In this document: piece by piece, positions 1 to 6,853 of the stretch
Layout of the letters: each line of letters starts with the position of its first letter
Numbering within the stretch: position 1 is the stretch's first letter
Origin: Desulfobacterales bacterium
Lineage (GTDB): Bacteria > Desulfobacterota > Desulfobacteria > Desulfobacterales > Desulfobacteraceae
Length of the DNA: 11,158 nucleotides
Assembly: GCA_022361315.1 (NCBI GenBank)
Contig: JAKSBB010000297.1
Location: forward strand, 1-11,158
Direction of reading: 5' to 3'
Made by a program: the position numbers and the translations under genes
The notes under the pieces: generated by a model
What the model was told of the DNA's origin: nothing
The model's input: the letters and a program-made list of their open reading frames with translations, nothing else
The model's database searches: none

Positions 1-1
1 A

Positions 2-484
2 ACGGCGTCACGTCTGCGCAGGGCGGCGCCCGAAGCGGAAGATTTAGGCATTCATCTGGCACTGGAAAACCACTGCGACAGTTTCTCCCAGGAAGTGTTG
101 TGGGTCATCGAACAGGCAGACCATTCCCACGTGGGGGCCTGCATCGATACCATGAATCCCTGGCATATGACCGAAGATCCCATGGCGGCCATTGAAAATC
201 TCGCCCCGGTGGCGTTTACCAATCACTTCCGGGACGACAGGATTGATTTCACCCGGGACGGGTTTAAGGTGTCGGGTACGGCCGTGGGCGAAGGGGACAT
301 CGATATGGTCAAGGCCTACGAAATTCTCAGGACCCGTTCCAGATCCAACCGGATCAATATCGAAACCGAAATGGGCTTCAGCCTGAAGGACAAGGATGAA
401 GCCCTCCGGCAGGAACTGGATACGGTGAAACGGAGCATACGATTCTGCCGGGAGACCCTGAAGATTGGCGGGGCATCCACCTAA
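2..484 (+). CDS. Sugar phosphate isomerase/epimerase-like TIM-barrel protein, 3' end only
   Basis: The reading frame is open from base 2 to the TAA at 482-484 (160 codons), so the gene begins left of the window. A GTG at base 95 lies inside the conserved core and is not the start. In window-frame numbering, the 'LALENH' strand (Glu22), 'ACIDTMNP' (Asp49), 'FTNHFRD' (His75) and 'INIE' (Glu121) are spaced like the four metal ligands of the xylose-isomerase-like/AP-endonuclease-2 superfamily. 'GEGDIDMVKAYEIL' resembles the GxGxID helix start of the same fold. Such proteins isomerise or epimerise sugars, sugar acids or inositols in the cytoplasm, but the substrate cannot be told from this fragment. 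About half of a typical 270-300 residue protein is missing. The family is fairly sure, the exact reaction is not. Confidence 0.8.
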   Translation, partial: TASRLRRAAPEAEDLGIHLALENHCDSFSQEVLWVIEQADHSHVGACIDTMNPWHMTEDPMAAIENLAPVAFTNHFRDDRIDFTRDGFKVSGTAVGEGDIDMVKAYEILRTRSRSNRINIETEMGFSLKDKDEALRQELDTVKRSIRFCRETLKIGGAST

Positions 485-501
485 GGCCCGTGAATTAAGG
501 C

Positions 502-536
502 GTTGGAATTTCCTCCGCGATTTTTTATTTTCCAAC
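502..536 (+). terminator. Weak possible terminator/3' hairpin after the isomerase gene
   Basis: GTTGGAA (502-508) is the exact reverse complement of TTCCAAC (530-536). The loop holds a run of six T (521-526). The T run lies inside the loop rather than after the stem, so this is not a classic intrinsic terminator. It could be an RNA-end hairpin or chance. Confidence 0.2.
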
Positions 537-564
537 ATTATTCATGATTTACAATCCATCCCAA

Positions 565-579
565 TTACGATATACGTAA
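565..579. promoter_or_regulatory. Short inverted repeat upstream of the response regulator gene
   Basis: TTACG (565-569) and CGTAA (575-579) form 5-bp arms around a 5-base AT spacer, 35 bp before the ATG at 615. The position would suit an operator, for example for autoregulation by the LuxR-type regulator itself. The arms are short, so this is tentative. Confidence 0.25.
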
Positions 580-614
580 CCATATCCCGACGATAACCCT
601 TTAGAGATACTCTT

Positions 615-1274
615 ATGCATCAAAAAAGTGAGACCTCTGTGTTAATCGTAGACGACCATCGATTAATGCGCGAAGGTCTTAAATCAAATCTGTCGCAGTT
701 CACGGATATTTCTGATATCCACCAGGCCGGAAACGGGCTGGACGCCGTTCGTATGGCCGCAGAACTGAAACCCGATGTCATCATTATGGATATCAACCTC
801 CCGGATCTGAACGGTATGGAGGCCACCCGCCAGATCCTGGCCGAAACACCGGAGGCTAAAATCCTGGCCCTGACCATGCACACGGAAAAGGTATACGTCA
901 TGGGCATGATGAAGGCGGGGGCGTCGGGGTTTCTGACCAAAACCTGCTCGGCCAGGGAATTGTACAAGGCCATCCAGCGGGTCTCTTCCCACAAGGCCTA
1001 TATTTGTGATGAGGTCATTGATATTGTGCTGGACACCGCAGTCAATCCGGATATCACGCCACCGGGCCGGGGGAAAGAGCTGACCCGGCGGGAATCCCAG
1101 ATCCTGAAACTGATATCCGAAGGCAATACGAATGTTGAAATCGCCGATATTCTCTGCATCAGTAACCGTACGGTTGAAAAACACCGGAAAAGCATCATGG
1201 ATAAACTTGGCATCCGAACCGTGGCCCAACTGACCAAATATGCCCTCAAAAAAGGATTAACCTTTATCGATTGA
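615..1274 (+). CDS. NarL/FixJ-type (LuxR-family) two-component response regulator
   Basis: This 219-residue protein has the usual length and layout of the NarL family. The N-terminal receiver domain (about 7-125) carries the acidic pair Asp13-Asp14, phospho-acceptor Asp59 in 'MDINLPDLNG', the switch Thr87 and Lys109 in 'FLTK'. The C-terminal LuxR-type helix-turn-helix spans about 153-215: 'LTRRESQILKLISEG', then 'SNRTVEKHRKSIMDKLGI'. It should be phosphorylated by a histidine kinase and then bind DNA as a dimer to regulate transcription. The ATG at 615 gives a complete receiver domain, but only a weak GAGA lies in front of it as a ribosome site. The HisKA_3 kinase gene at 1284-3470 on the opposite strand ends 9 bp away. 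HisKA_3 kinases usually partner LuxR-type regulators, so the two are probably cognate. Target genes are unknown. Confidence 0.93.
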   Translation: MHQKSETSVLIVDDHRLMREGLKSNLSQFTDISDIHQAGNGLDAVRMAAELKPDVIIMDINLPDLNGMEATRQILAETPEAKILALTMHTEKVYVMGMMKAGASGFLTKTCSARELYKAIQRVSSHKAYICDEVIDIVLDTAVNPDITPPGRGKELTRRESQILKLISEGNTNVEIADILCISNRTVEKHRKSIMDKLGIRTVAQLTKYALKKGLTFID

Positions 1275-1283
1275 GGTGTCTGG

Positions 1284-3470
1284 TTATCCCCCGCCATCCG
1301 ATCGGAAGGGCAGTGAAAATAAAACTCTGCTCCCCCGGCCCGGCCGGGAAAACACACCGAATGCGCCCCCCGCGTTTTTAATCCGCTCTGATACGCTGAT
1401 CAATCCCAGGGCTGAAAGCTTGGTTTTCTGAACACGCTGCCAGTCGAAACCAATACCATCGTCCTCAACCTTAACACAGATCTCCGTCCCGTCATTGGTA
1501 AGTTCCACCACGGCCGATTCGGCCCGGGCATGTTTCAAAACATTCACAATCAGCTCATTGGTGACACGGTACACCACCAGCCGGGTCGTCTGTGAGGTAT
1601 CCACCCTTGTATCTGTTTTGTCTAAAAAGGTCATGCGGCAGGTCCCGTTCTGCTGATACCCTTTGATCAGTTGCGCCAATGCCACATCGATTTCAAAGTC
1701 ATCCAGCACCGGGGGCCGCAGTTGATAAATAACCAGCCGGATTTCCTGAATGGCCTGTCCCAGCCGGGCTTCGATCTCTGATATCTGATCCTGCTGTACC
1801 GGCAACGATTCCTCCTTCAGATTCTTCAGTTTACCGATACTCAGCGCCAGGGTCTGGGCGACGCTGTCATGGAGATCCGATGCAATGGCCTTGCGCTCAT
1901 TTTCTCCGGTTTCAAGGAGGTTGAGGTTCAGTTGTTTGAGCTGCTTTGTCTTTTGATCCACTTTTTTCTCAAGCTCGTTCTTAATCAGCCCCAGCTCCTT
2001 GTTGGCCTCTTCCAGAGCCTTTGTCCGTGCCGACACTTCGGCCCGCAGATTTTCAGCATAATCATTTTTCAGTTTTTCGGATTTCTTCAACTGCCCCACC
2101 ATCCGGTTCAGCGACCTGGAAAGCAATCCGATTTCATCCTGCCCGACGATTTCAAGGGTTTCAGACAAATCCCCTCCGGCAATTTTCCGGGTGGTGCGGA
2201 TAAATTCTTTCAGGGGTGCGATGAATTTTTTTACGGCATAAAAACTCAAGCCGCTGGCAATAAGAAGAACGGCCAGCGAGTGGCCGAGGAAGTCGAACCA
2301 AACCACCCGGTGGCTTTTCTCCAATGCCCTGGATGTTTTGGCCAGAGAGGCCATAATATCGGCTTTCCGGGCCACCAGCACCACATGCCAGCCCACCTCT
2401 TTTAACCGCCCCACCGCCAGTAAATAGTCTTCCCCCGCTATGCTCATATCAATAATTCCATTTTCCAAGGCCGATATTTCAGGGGCGATGTTCCGGACCG
2501 CCTCCAATGAGGAATCCCCCAGCCCCACCGCACAGATATCATCGGAGTTGACCATCTTCTCTATCTTGAAATCCAGCCCGAAAAGCGCCTGGAAGGCCTT
2601 GGGGAAAGCAATCAGATTACCGCTTTCATTCTGAAGAAAAACAAAGGAGGTGTCCCCATTGGTCAACCCTTCCAGAAATGAACTGTCGGTGATGCTCTCC
2701 ACAATGTGAGCCACGGAAAAATCAATACCCGTGACGGCTCTGAATTCTCCCTTCCCGTCGTATACAGGGGTTGTGGCCGTCATCATAAGACCAGGGGTAA
2801 CATCATCTTTATAAAGGGCTGTCCACCGTGTGTCGGTCCCTTTTACATCACTGCTGGTAAAAACGGTCATTGGGGCACCGTCCCGAAGATCAAACTCAAA
2901 GGGTGGCGGCAGCTGAAATGCGTTTGCCTTGGCAGCGCTGTCATGGGTGCAATAGTAGCCAAGGCCGGTAACCGTTATCACCTGGGTGGCCTGGCAGTCC
3001 GCCAGCAGCGCCTTTGTCCGGACAAGGGTTTCCATATAATGAGTCAGGGCATTGATCTCTTCTTGCACGCGCTCTCCAATGGTTTCCGCGCCCCAGTAAA
3101 ATACGGCCACCGGATCATCAACAGGGCCATGAAACATGTGGTTATCCGGATTCCAGATCATCCGGTTTTCCCCCACCGGAGACGATGCCAGAGAATCAAT
3201 ATCACGATAGATCTGCCCCATATGCAGCCCCATCACATAGGCCGCGGTTTTTATCCGCTTGAAGATTTCATTGTGGGCCTGGGCGATCCGGCGGGCAGCC
3301 CCGTTCATATAGGCCCGGGACATTTGGTTGATCTGATCCTCATTGACAATGTAGGCGTAATCCCCGAATTTGGACAAGGCGGTTTCTGCGATATAAAACA
3401 GGGGAAGAATCGTCAATATAAAAAGGGTAAAGATAAAGAAGAACAATTTTTTGGACAATGATACCGCCAT
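1284..3470 (-). CDS. Membrane Cache-HAMP-HisKA_3 sensor histidine kinase (NarX/DegS class)
   Basis: The product has 728 residues. A transmembrane helix (about 9-27) leads into a large extracytoplasmic region (about 28-393) resembling a double Cache domain, with 'TATTPVYDGKGEFRAVTGID' at 231-250. A second helix (about 394-412) is followed by a HAMP linker (413-465, 'DEIGLLSRSLNRM') and a charged coiled coil (465-520). The HisKA_3 motif 'ERKAIASDLHDSVAQ' has the phospho-acceptor at His534. The ATPase domain has an N box at Glu639-Asn643, a G1 box 'EDDGIGF' (669-675) and a Gly-rich lid near 708-714. It should autophosphorylate on sensing a small extracellular molecule and pass the phosphate to a LuxR-type regulator, probably the convergent gene at 615-1274. 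A ligand cannot be read from the sequence. On the minus strand, GGGGTG precedes the ATG at a suitable distance and supports this start. No PAS or PilZ domain is visible. Confidence 0.93.
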   Translation of the reverse strand: MAVSLSKKLFFFIFTLFILTILPLFYIAETALSKFGDYAYIVNEDQINQMSRAYMNGAARRIAQAHNEIFKRIKTAAYVMGLHMGQIYRDIDSLASSPVGENRMIWNPDNHMFHGPVDDPVAVFYWGAETIGERVQEEINALTHYMETLVRTKALLADCQATQVITVTGLGYYCTHDSAAKANAFQLPPPFEFDLRDGAPMTVFTSSDVKGTDTRWTALYKDDVTPGLMMTATTPVYDGKGEFRAVTGIDFSVAHIVESITDSSFLEGLTNGDTSFVFLQNESGNLIAFPKAFQALFGLDFKIEKMVNSDDICAVGLGDSSLEAVRNIAPEISALENGIIDMSIAGEDYLLAVGRLKEVGWHVVLVARKADIMASLAKTSRALEKSHRVVWFDFLGHSLAVLLIASGLSFYAVKKFIAPLKEFIRTTRKIAGGDLSETLEIVGQDEIGLLSRSLNRMVGQLKKSEKLKNDYAENLRAEVSARTKALEEANKELGLIKNELEKKVDQKTKQLKQLNLNLLETGENERKAIASDLHDSVAQTLALSIGKLKNLKEESLPVQQDQISEIEARLGQAIQEIRLVIYQLRPPVLDDFEIDVALAQLIKGYQQNGTCRMTFLDKTDTRVDTSQTTRLVVYRVTNELIVNVLKHARAESAVVELTNDGTEICVKVEDDGIGFDWQRVQKTKLSALGLISVSERIKNAGGAFGVFSRPGRGSRVLFSLPFRSDGGG

Positions 3471-3708
3471 ATCACCCCGGTCTGGTTCTGACTAATTTTA
3501 AATGGATTTTTGTTAGACCCTATGCGAACGGATTCATTTTCACAAGTATTTTTTATTTCGCTAAATTAAACATTGTTTCCCCGGTATGCTTCACCCTGGA
3601 GATGTCGTAAGCGACCATAGAAAATTGGGTAATTTCCCCCATTGATTCAATCCGGACAGCGTAATAATTTGTTGCATTCACCACAGCGAAATAAACGCAT
3701 ATGGTTTT

Positions 3709-3761
3709 AAGACGACTTCAAGATCCTTTACAGGGCACCTCCAAACTGAATTCGTCTTTTT
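3709..3761 (+). ncRNA. Hairpin with trailing T run; possible small RNA or 3'-end element
   Basis: AAGACGA (3709-3715) pairs with TCGTCTT (3752-3758). After one mismatch, TTCA (3717-3720) pairs with TGAA (3747-3750). This gives a 12-position stem around a 26-base loop, with a T run (3757-3761) at its 3' side. The shape suits an intrinsic terminator or part of a structured RNA on the plus strand. No transcript is known that would need it here. Confidence 0.3.
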
Positions 3762-3764
3762 CAG

Positions 3765-3798
3765 CAGGGCAGCCATCATAACTGAGCTGCCCTGTTTT
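3765..3798 (+). terminator. Intrinsic-terminator-like hairpin
   Basis: CAGGGCAGC (3765-3773) and GCTGCCCTG (3786-3794) form a perfect 9-bp, GC-rich stem around a 12-base loop, followed directly by TTTT (3795-3798). On the plus strand this is a plausible rho-independent terminator, yet no plus-strand gene lies upstream. It could end a small RNA that starts left of 3709, or be a relic. Confidence 0.45.
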
Positions 3799-3967
3799 AT
3801 TATGTCCTCACTTTTTGCCCCTTTTACAACCCATTCACAGAAACCGCACTCACTATTCGCCATCCAATTTGGGTTTCATCAATTCAGGCCGGTGGATCGT
3901 TATCATTTTTGCGTATTTTCCCCAATTGTCCGGGATCTTTCTTTTGTTTATACATGGATAACTCATC

Positions 3968-3991
3968 ACGTTTTATCACGTCTGAAAACGT
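3968..3991. promoter_or_regulatory. Inverted repeat upstream of the exported-protein gene
   Basis: ACGTTTT (3968-3974) and AAAACGT (3985-3991) are exact reverse complements with a 10-base spacer, ending 31 bp before the ATG at 4023. TCACGT also occurs twice nearby as a direct repeat (3966-3971 and 3976-3981). This could be an operator or a 5'-leader hairpin. No regulator can be named. Confidence 0.25.
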
Positions 3992-4022
3992 ATCGACAAT
4001 CACATCAAAAGAGGGGTCAAAA

Positions 4023-4412
4023 ATGAAAAAACAGCATCTTTTATCATCCATCCTTATCTGTTTAACCGTATTATTCCTGGCAGCTGCAGGCTTTGCGGGC
4101 CAAGCCATGACAACAAATCCCGTGGCCACGGATTATGCCTATCTTGATACGGCAACGGGCCATCAATACCTTCGCAATCAGGACGGGACATACACTGAAT
4201 TCAGCAAGCGGGGAAAGCTTCTCAACAGGGCCGTTTCGGCAGATCAGCCCAATCTGGCTGCGGGAAAATGGATGCAGGTCATCAATCCCAATAACGGGCT
4301 CATGTACGAAAAGACTGCCGGCGGAAAAACAGAAACACGTGTGGTTCCCATGGACGAAATCCCGCTGGTGGGATGGAATTGTTGCGAAATTGTCAATTCG
4401 ATTGTCGATTAG
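4023..4412 (+). CDS. Small exported protein of unknown function
   Basis: The frame is open further upstream, but the start is set at 4023. GAGGGG (4011-4016) sits 6 bases before this ATG, and the protein then begins with a textbook signal peptide: 'MKK', a hydrophobic core (about 6-22), and a likely cleavage after 'AGFAG' or 'GQA' (about 25-28). The 129-residue precursor would give a mature protein of about 100 residues outside the cytoplasmic membrane. There is no lipobox cysteine. Two similar stretches, Gly46-x2-Tyr49-x-Arg51 and Gly92-x2-Tyr95-x-Lys97, each followed by a Gly and a Thr-Glu pair, suggest a degenerate two-fold repeat of beta hairpins. A vicinal Cys120-Cys121 lies near the C-terminus. 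I do not recognise the family. It appears to be a single-gene unit ended by the hairpin at 4482. Confidence 0.75.
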   Translation: MKKQHLLSSILICLTVLFLAAAGFAGQAMTTNPVATDYAYLDTATGHQYLRNQDGTYTEFSKRGKLLNRAVSADQPNLAAGKWMQVINPNNGLMYEKTAGGKTETRVVPMDEIPLVGWNCCEIVNSIVD

Positions 4413-4481
4413 GGTTATCAGAAAAACACCCCCCGAGACGGATATGAGCAGCGGAGATCTGCCAGGTTCGTCTTTTCTCCC

Positions 4482-4510
4482 GCGGGGCTGTGCATCGTGC
4501 ACAGCCCCGC
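4482..4510 (+). terminator. Strong hairpin, probable terminator of the exported-protein gene
   Basis: GCGGGGCTGTGCA (4482-4494) and TGCACAGCCCCGC (4498-4510) form a perfect 13-bp stem with a 3-base loop, 70 bases after the stop at 4412. The downstream tail CTCATTTCTC holds only a short T run. This may be a weak-tailed intrinsic terminator or an RNA-stabilising 3' hairpin, and it could act on both strands. Confidence 0.55.
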
Positions 4511-4583
4511 CTCATTTCTCCCCTACCCTGTTTCATTTTATCTTCCCCCTTCCGCCACAACGCTATTGATAGACGGCATGTAT

Positions 4584-4612
4584 TTGTTGCAAGTACAGAT
4601 GTATGCTATGTT
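4584..4612 (+). promoter_or_regulatory. Candidate sigma70-type promoter for the hydrolase-radical SAM unit
   Basis: TTGTTG (4584-4589) and TATGTT (4607-4612) are separated by 17 bases, about 70 bp upstream of the ATG at 4685. Each hexamer has two departures from consensus. The location between the hairpin at 4482 and the gene is right, but this is pattern matching only. Confidence 0.35.
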
Positions 4613-4658
4613 CTTCTGGCATACTTTCGTCGTAGAATAAAAAAACCACCGGCAGGAT

Positions 4659-4673
4659 CATATACGGTATATG
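4659..4673. promoter_or_regulatory. Palindrome abutting the ribosome binding site
   Basis: CATATAC (4659-4665) and GTATATG (4667-4673) are exact reverse complements around a single base. The right arm ends on the first base of the GAGGAG ribosome site (4673-4678), which is 6 bases before the ATG at 4685. A protein bound here, or a hairpin in the RNA, could control expression of the hydrolase gene. No regulator is identified. Confidence 0.35.
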
Positions 4674-4684
4674 AGGAGAACCCC

Positions 4685-6853
4685 ATGAATACGAAGGTGT
4701 CCCCGAATCTGGTAAAACTGCCCAGAGGCGGGCTGGTTGTGGATACGGATGCCGGCCGGGTTCAGTTCGGCGCCCCCCCTGAAACCATCAAAGATACACT
4801 GCCCACGGAAGGCGGTGTACCCAGAACCTTTATTCTGCCGCCGGAAATGTTCAGCCTGGAGGGGGGTTTTTCCCTGGCGGAACTGGAATTTCCCGTGTAT
4901 TACAATTTTTTCTTCAAGCAGCGGACCATCCGGGTGATCTGTACCCGGCCCCAGCAGGAACGTCTGTTGACCGTATTGAAGGAAGCGCTTTTCGGCCCGG
5001 CACATCTGGATTATGAAGGGGAATTCGTCAACGGCAGGAAGACTCCGGGCTATCCGGACCTGGCTGCAGAGATGATGAATTTCAGGACCATACCCATCCA
5101 GGGCAAGGTCCGGCCCATGGAACTGGAAGATGTGGTGGAGTTTTATCTGGCGGAACCGGGCCGGCCGGTGCATCTGGATACCCTCACCATTGCGCTGGAT
5201 GAAGAAAACACCTACACGGTGAAAGACAGTGACGGCATCCGGGCCGAATTCCGTCCGGATATGGATATTATTCCTGAAAAGGAGACCGATTTCGGTTCCC
5301 GCCATGTCTTTTATCCCCCCCTGTTCGGCATCACCACCCTTGGCTCGGGGCACGGTTTTGCCCCGGACGCCATGACCTCCGGGATGATCCTCTGGATCAA
5401 CCGCCGGGGCATCATGGTGGATCCGCCGGTGAATGCGGCCATTGAGCTGGTCCGGCTGGGTGTCTCACCAAAGGTGCTGGACAGCATTATCCTGACCCAC
5501 TGCCATGCGGATCACGATGCAGGCACCCTCCAGAAGATTATGCAGGAAGGAAGCATCACCCTATACTCCACCCCCACGGTGTTTAACAGCTTTATCCGGA
5601 AGTCCTCGGCCCTGACCAATATTCCCGAGGACCTGATGAAAAAATCGGTTCGATTTGTATCTCTACCCATCGGCACGCCGGTCAACATCAATGGTGGCAT
5701 GTTTCGTTTCAATTACTCCCTGCACTCCATCCCCACCATATCCATCCAGGCGGAATTTGGCGGGCGGAATATGGTTTACAGCTCGGACACCCATAACGAT
5801 CCGGTCTTTGCCGACCAATTGTTCGAAAAAGGGGTGGTGGATGAAAACCGGAGAGATTTTTTAAAGGATTTCCCCTGGGACAGGGACATTATCTTCCACG
5901 AAGCCGGTATCCCGCCCCTGCACACGCCCATGAAGGTGCTAACGGCCCTGCCGGCCGATATCCGGGAACGGATGTACCTGGTCCATGTGACCAACGAGAT
6001 GATCCCCGAGGGAAGCGGTTTGAAAATTGCCCCCACAGGGCTCTCCTCCACCCTGGAACTCGATGTGGCACCGCCGGAGTTCTCCAGACCCGTGGAAATC
6101 CTGGGGACCTATCTGGATCAGCCCCTGTTTGCCAGTCTGCCGCCGGAGAAAACCATGGAGTTTCTCTGTATATCACAGACCCGGCACTGCAAACCCGGCA
6201 CGGTCATTGTCCGGAAAGGCAATCCCGGCCAGCACTTTTATGTCATCATGACCGGCCAGGTGGAGGTCAGCCGGAACGGCACCCTGCTCACCACCTTCGG
6301 CAGGGGGGATTTCTTCGGAGAAAAATGCCTGTTTTCAGATATCCCGAGAACCGCCACCGTCACCGCCAAAAGCGACGTCCGCCTCATTATCCTCCACAAA
6401 GAAGATATGCTGGCCTTTATCCGGAACACCCCGGTGGAGGACACCCTCTTCCACCTGGCCTCGGTTCAGAACAAACAGTTGAGGGATTTGCTAAATCTGA
6501 ACCCCATTTTCCGGAGCCTCACCCCGTCCCAGAAGACCCAGATCTTTCAGATACTCGTGCCGGTGCCGTCCCCGGAAGCCGGGGAACTCATCCGTCAGGG
6601 CGATCCCCCGGATGCCTGCTATTTCCTTACTACGGGTCATGTCAGGGTCAGCCGGGACGGTGTGGACCATACCACCCTCGGACCGGGGGCCCTGTTCGGT
6701 ATACGGACCATTTTTGATGGAGAGGCCCCCTCATCATTCTCATTTACCGCGAATCCCGATGCCGTTCTGCTTCGGATGGCCAAAGCAGACCTGGATCGAT
6801 TCGCCCAAAACAACCCCGGAGTCTTTTTAAAACTTTATCGCCATGCCTACTAA
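4685..6853 (+). CDS. Metallo-beta-lactamase-fold hydrolase with two C-terminal cyclic-nucleotide-binding domains
   Basis: The frame is open from further upstream, but GAGGAG (4673-4678) fixes the start at ATG 4685, giving 722 residues. Residues 1-205 form a region I do not recognise. The hydrolase domain (about 210-460) has the metal motif His272-Cys-His274-Ala-Asp276-His277 in 'LTHCHADHDAG'. Further likely metal or active-site residues are His347 ('LHSIPT'), Asp368 ('SSDTH') and His434 ('LVHVTNE'), an RNase Z/cyclic-nucleotide-phosphodiesterase-like set. Two CRP-type cyclic-nucleotide folds follow. The first (about 480-580) has an intact phosphate-binding cassette, 'FGEKCLFSDIPRTATV' with Glu546 and Arg555. 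In the second (about 608-715) the equivalent residues are Ile673 and Pro682, so it probably no longer binds ligand. The inferred role is a cytoplasmic metal-dependent hydrolase switched by cAMP or cGMP, possibly a feedback-controlled cyclic-nucleotide phosphodiesterase. The substrate is unproven. The radical SAM gene overlaps its end by 11 nt. Confidence 0.88.
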   Translation: MNTKVSPNLVKLPRGGLVVDTDAGRVQFGAPPETIKDTLPTEGGVPRTFILPPEMFSLEGGFSLAELEFPVYYNFFFKQRTIRVICTRPQQERLLTVLKEALFGPAHLDYEGEFVNGRKTPGYPDLAAEMMNFRTIPIQGKVRPMELEDVVEFYLAEPGRPVHLDTLTIALDEENTYTVKDSDGIRAEFRPDMDIIPEKETDFGSRHVFYPPLFGITTLGSGHGFAPDAMTSGMILWINRRGIMVDPPVNAAIELVRLGVSPKVLDSIILTHCHADHDAGTLQKIMQEGSITLYSTPTVFNSFIRKSSALTNIPEDLMKKSVRFVSLPIGTPVNINGGMFRFNYSLHSIPTISIQAEFGGRNMVYSSDTHNDPVFADQLFEKGVVDENRRDFLKDFPWDRDIIFHEAGIPPLHTPMKVLTALPADIRERMYLVHVTNEMIPEGSGLKIAPTGLSSTLELDVAPPEFSRPVEILGTYLDQPLFASLPPEKTMEFLCISQTRHCKPGTVIVRKGNPGQHFYVIMTGQVEVSRNGTLLTTFGRGDFFGEKCLFSDIPRTATVTAKSDVRLIILHKEDMLAFIRNTPVEDTLFHLASVQNKQLRDLLNLNPIFRSLTPSQKTQIFQILVPVPSPEAGELIRQGDPPDACYFLTTGHVRVSRDGVDHTTLGPGALFGIRTIFDGEAPSSFSFTANPDAVLLRMAKADLDRFAQNNPGVFLKLYRHAY

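Larger units (their letters stand above)
3471..4022. other. AT-rich 550-bp intergenic interval without a convincing gene
   Basis: This stretch is visibly richer in A+T than the genes on either side. It separates two divergently transcribed genes, the kinase (-) and the small exported protein (+), so it must hold both their promoters. I could not pick a convincing -35/-10 pair for either. It contains two adjacent hairpins at 3709-3800, listed separately. It also contains a 7-bp inverted repeat, ACGTTTT (3968-3974) with AAAACGT (3985-3991), shortly before the exported protein gene. Short open frames exist on the minus strand (3678-3863, and 3553-3684 from a GTG). They lack good ribosome sites and recognisable domains. 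Confidence 0.6.

Noticed and set aside
95..484. GTG at 95 as the start of the first gene
   Set aside because: The same frame is open to base 2 and encodes the conserved 'LALENH' metal-ligand strand upstream, so the gene begins outside the window.
1869..2405. 178-codon plus-strand frame opposite the histidine kinase
   Set aside because: It is antisense to a gene with complete, conserved kinase motifs and has low-complexity composition with no domain. It is a shadow frame.
3553..3684. 43-codon minus-strand frame from a GTG, with protein-like composition ('ATNYYAVRIESMGEITQF'), ending just upstream of the kinase gene
   Set aside because: It is protein-like in part but too short, has no ribosome site, and matches no family I can name. 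It may be a gene remnant but is not supportable.
3647..3700. 17-codon minus-strand frame starting 'MRLFRCGECNKLL', reminiscent of the zinc-binding start of Mu Com-like proteins
   Set aside because: It stops after 17 codons, lacks a Shine-Dalgarno, and has no phage neighbours. The resemblance is too short to trust.
3678..3863. 61-codon open frame on the minus strand in the intergenic interval
   Set aside because: It spans both hairpins, has no good ribosome site, and shows no recognisable domain. Its residues across 3765-3794 are dictated by the stem-loop.
4490..4684. Extending the hydrolase gene upstream to 4490
   Set aside because: The extra 65 residues would be read through the hairpin at 4482-4510, the candidate promoter and the ribosome site. 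GAGGAG before 4685 marks the real start.
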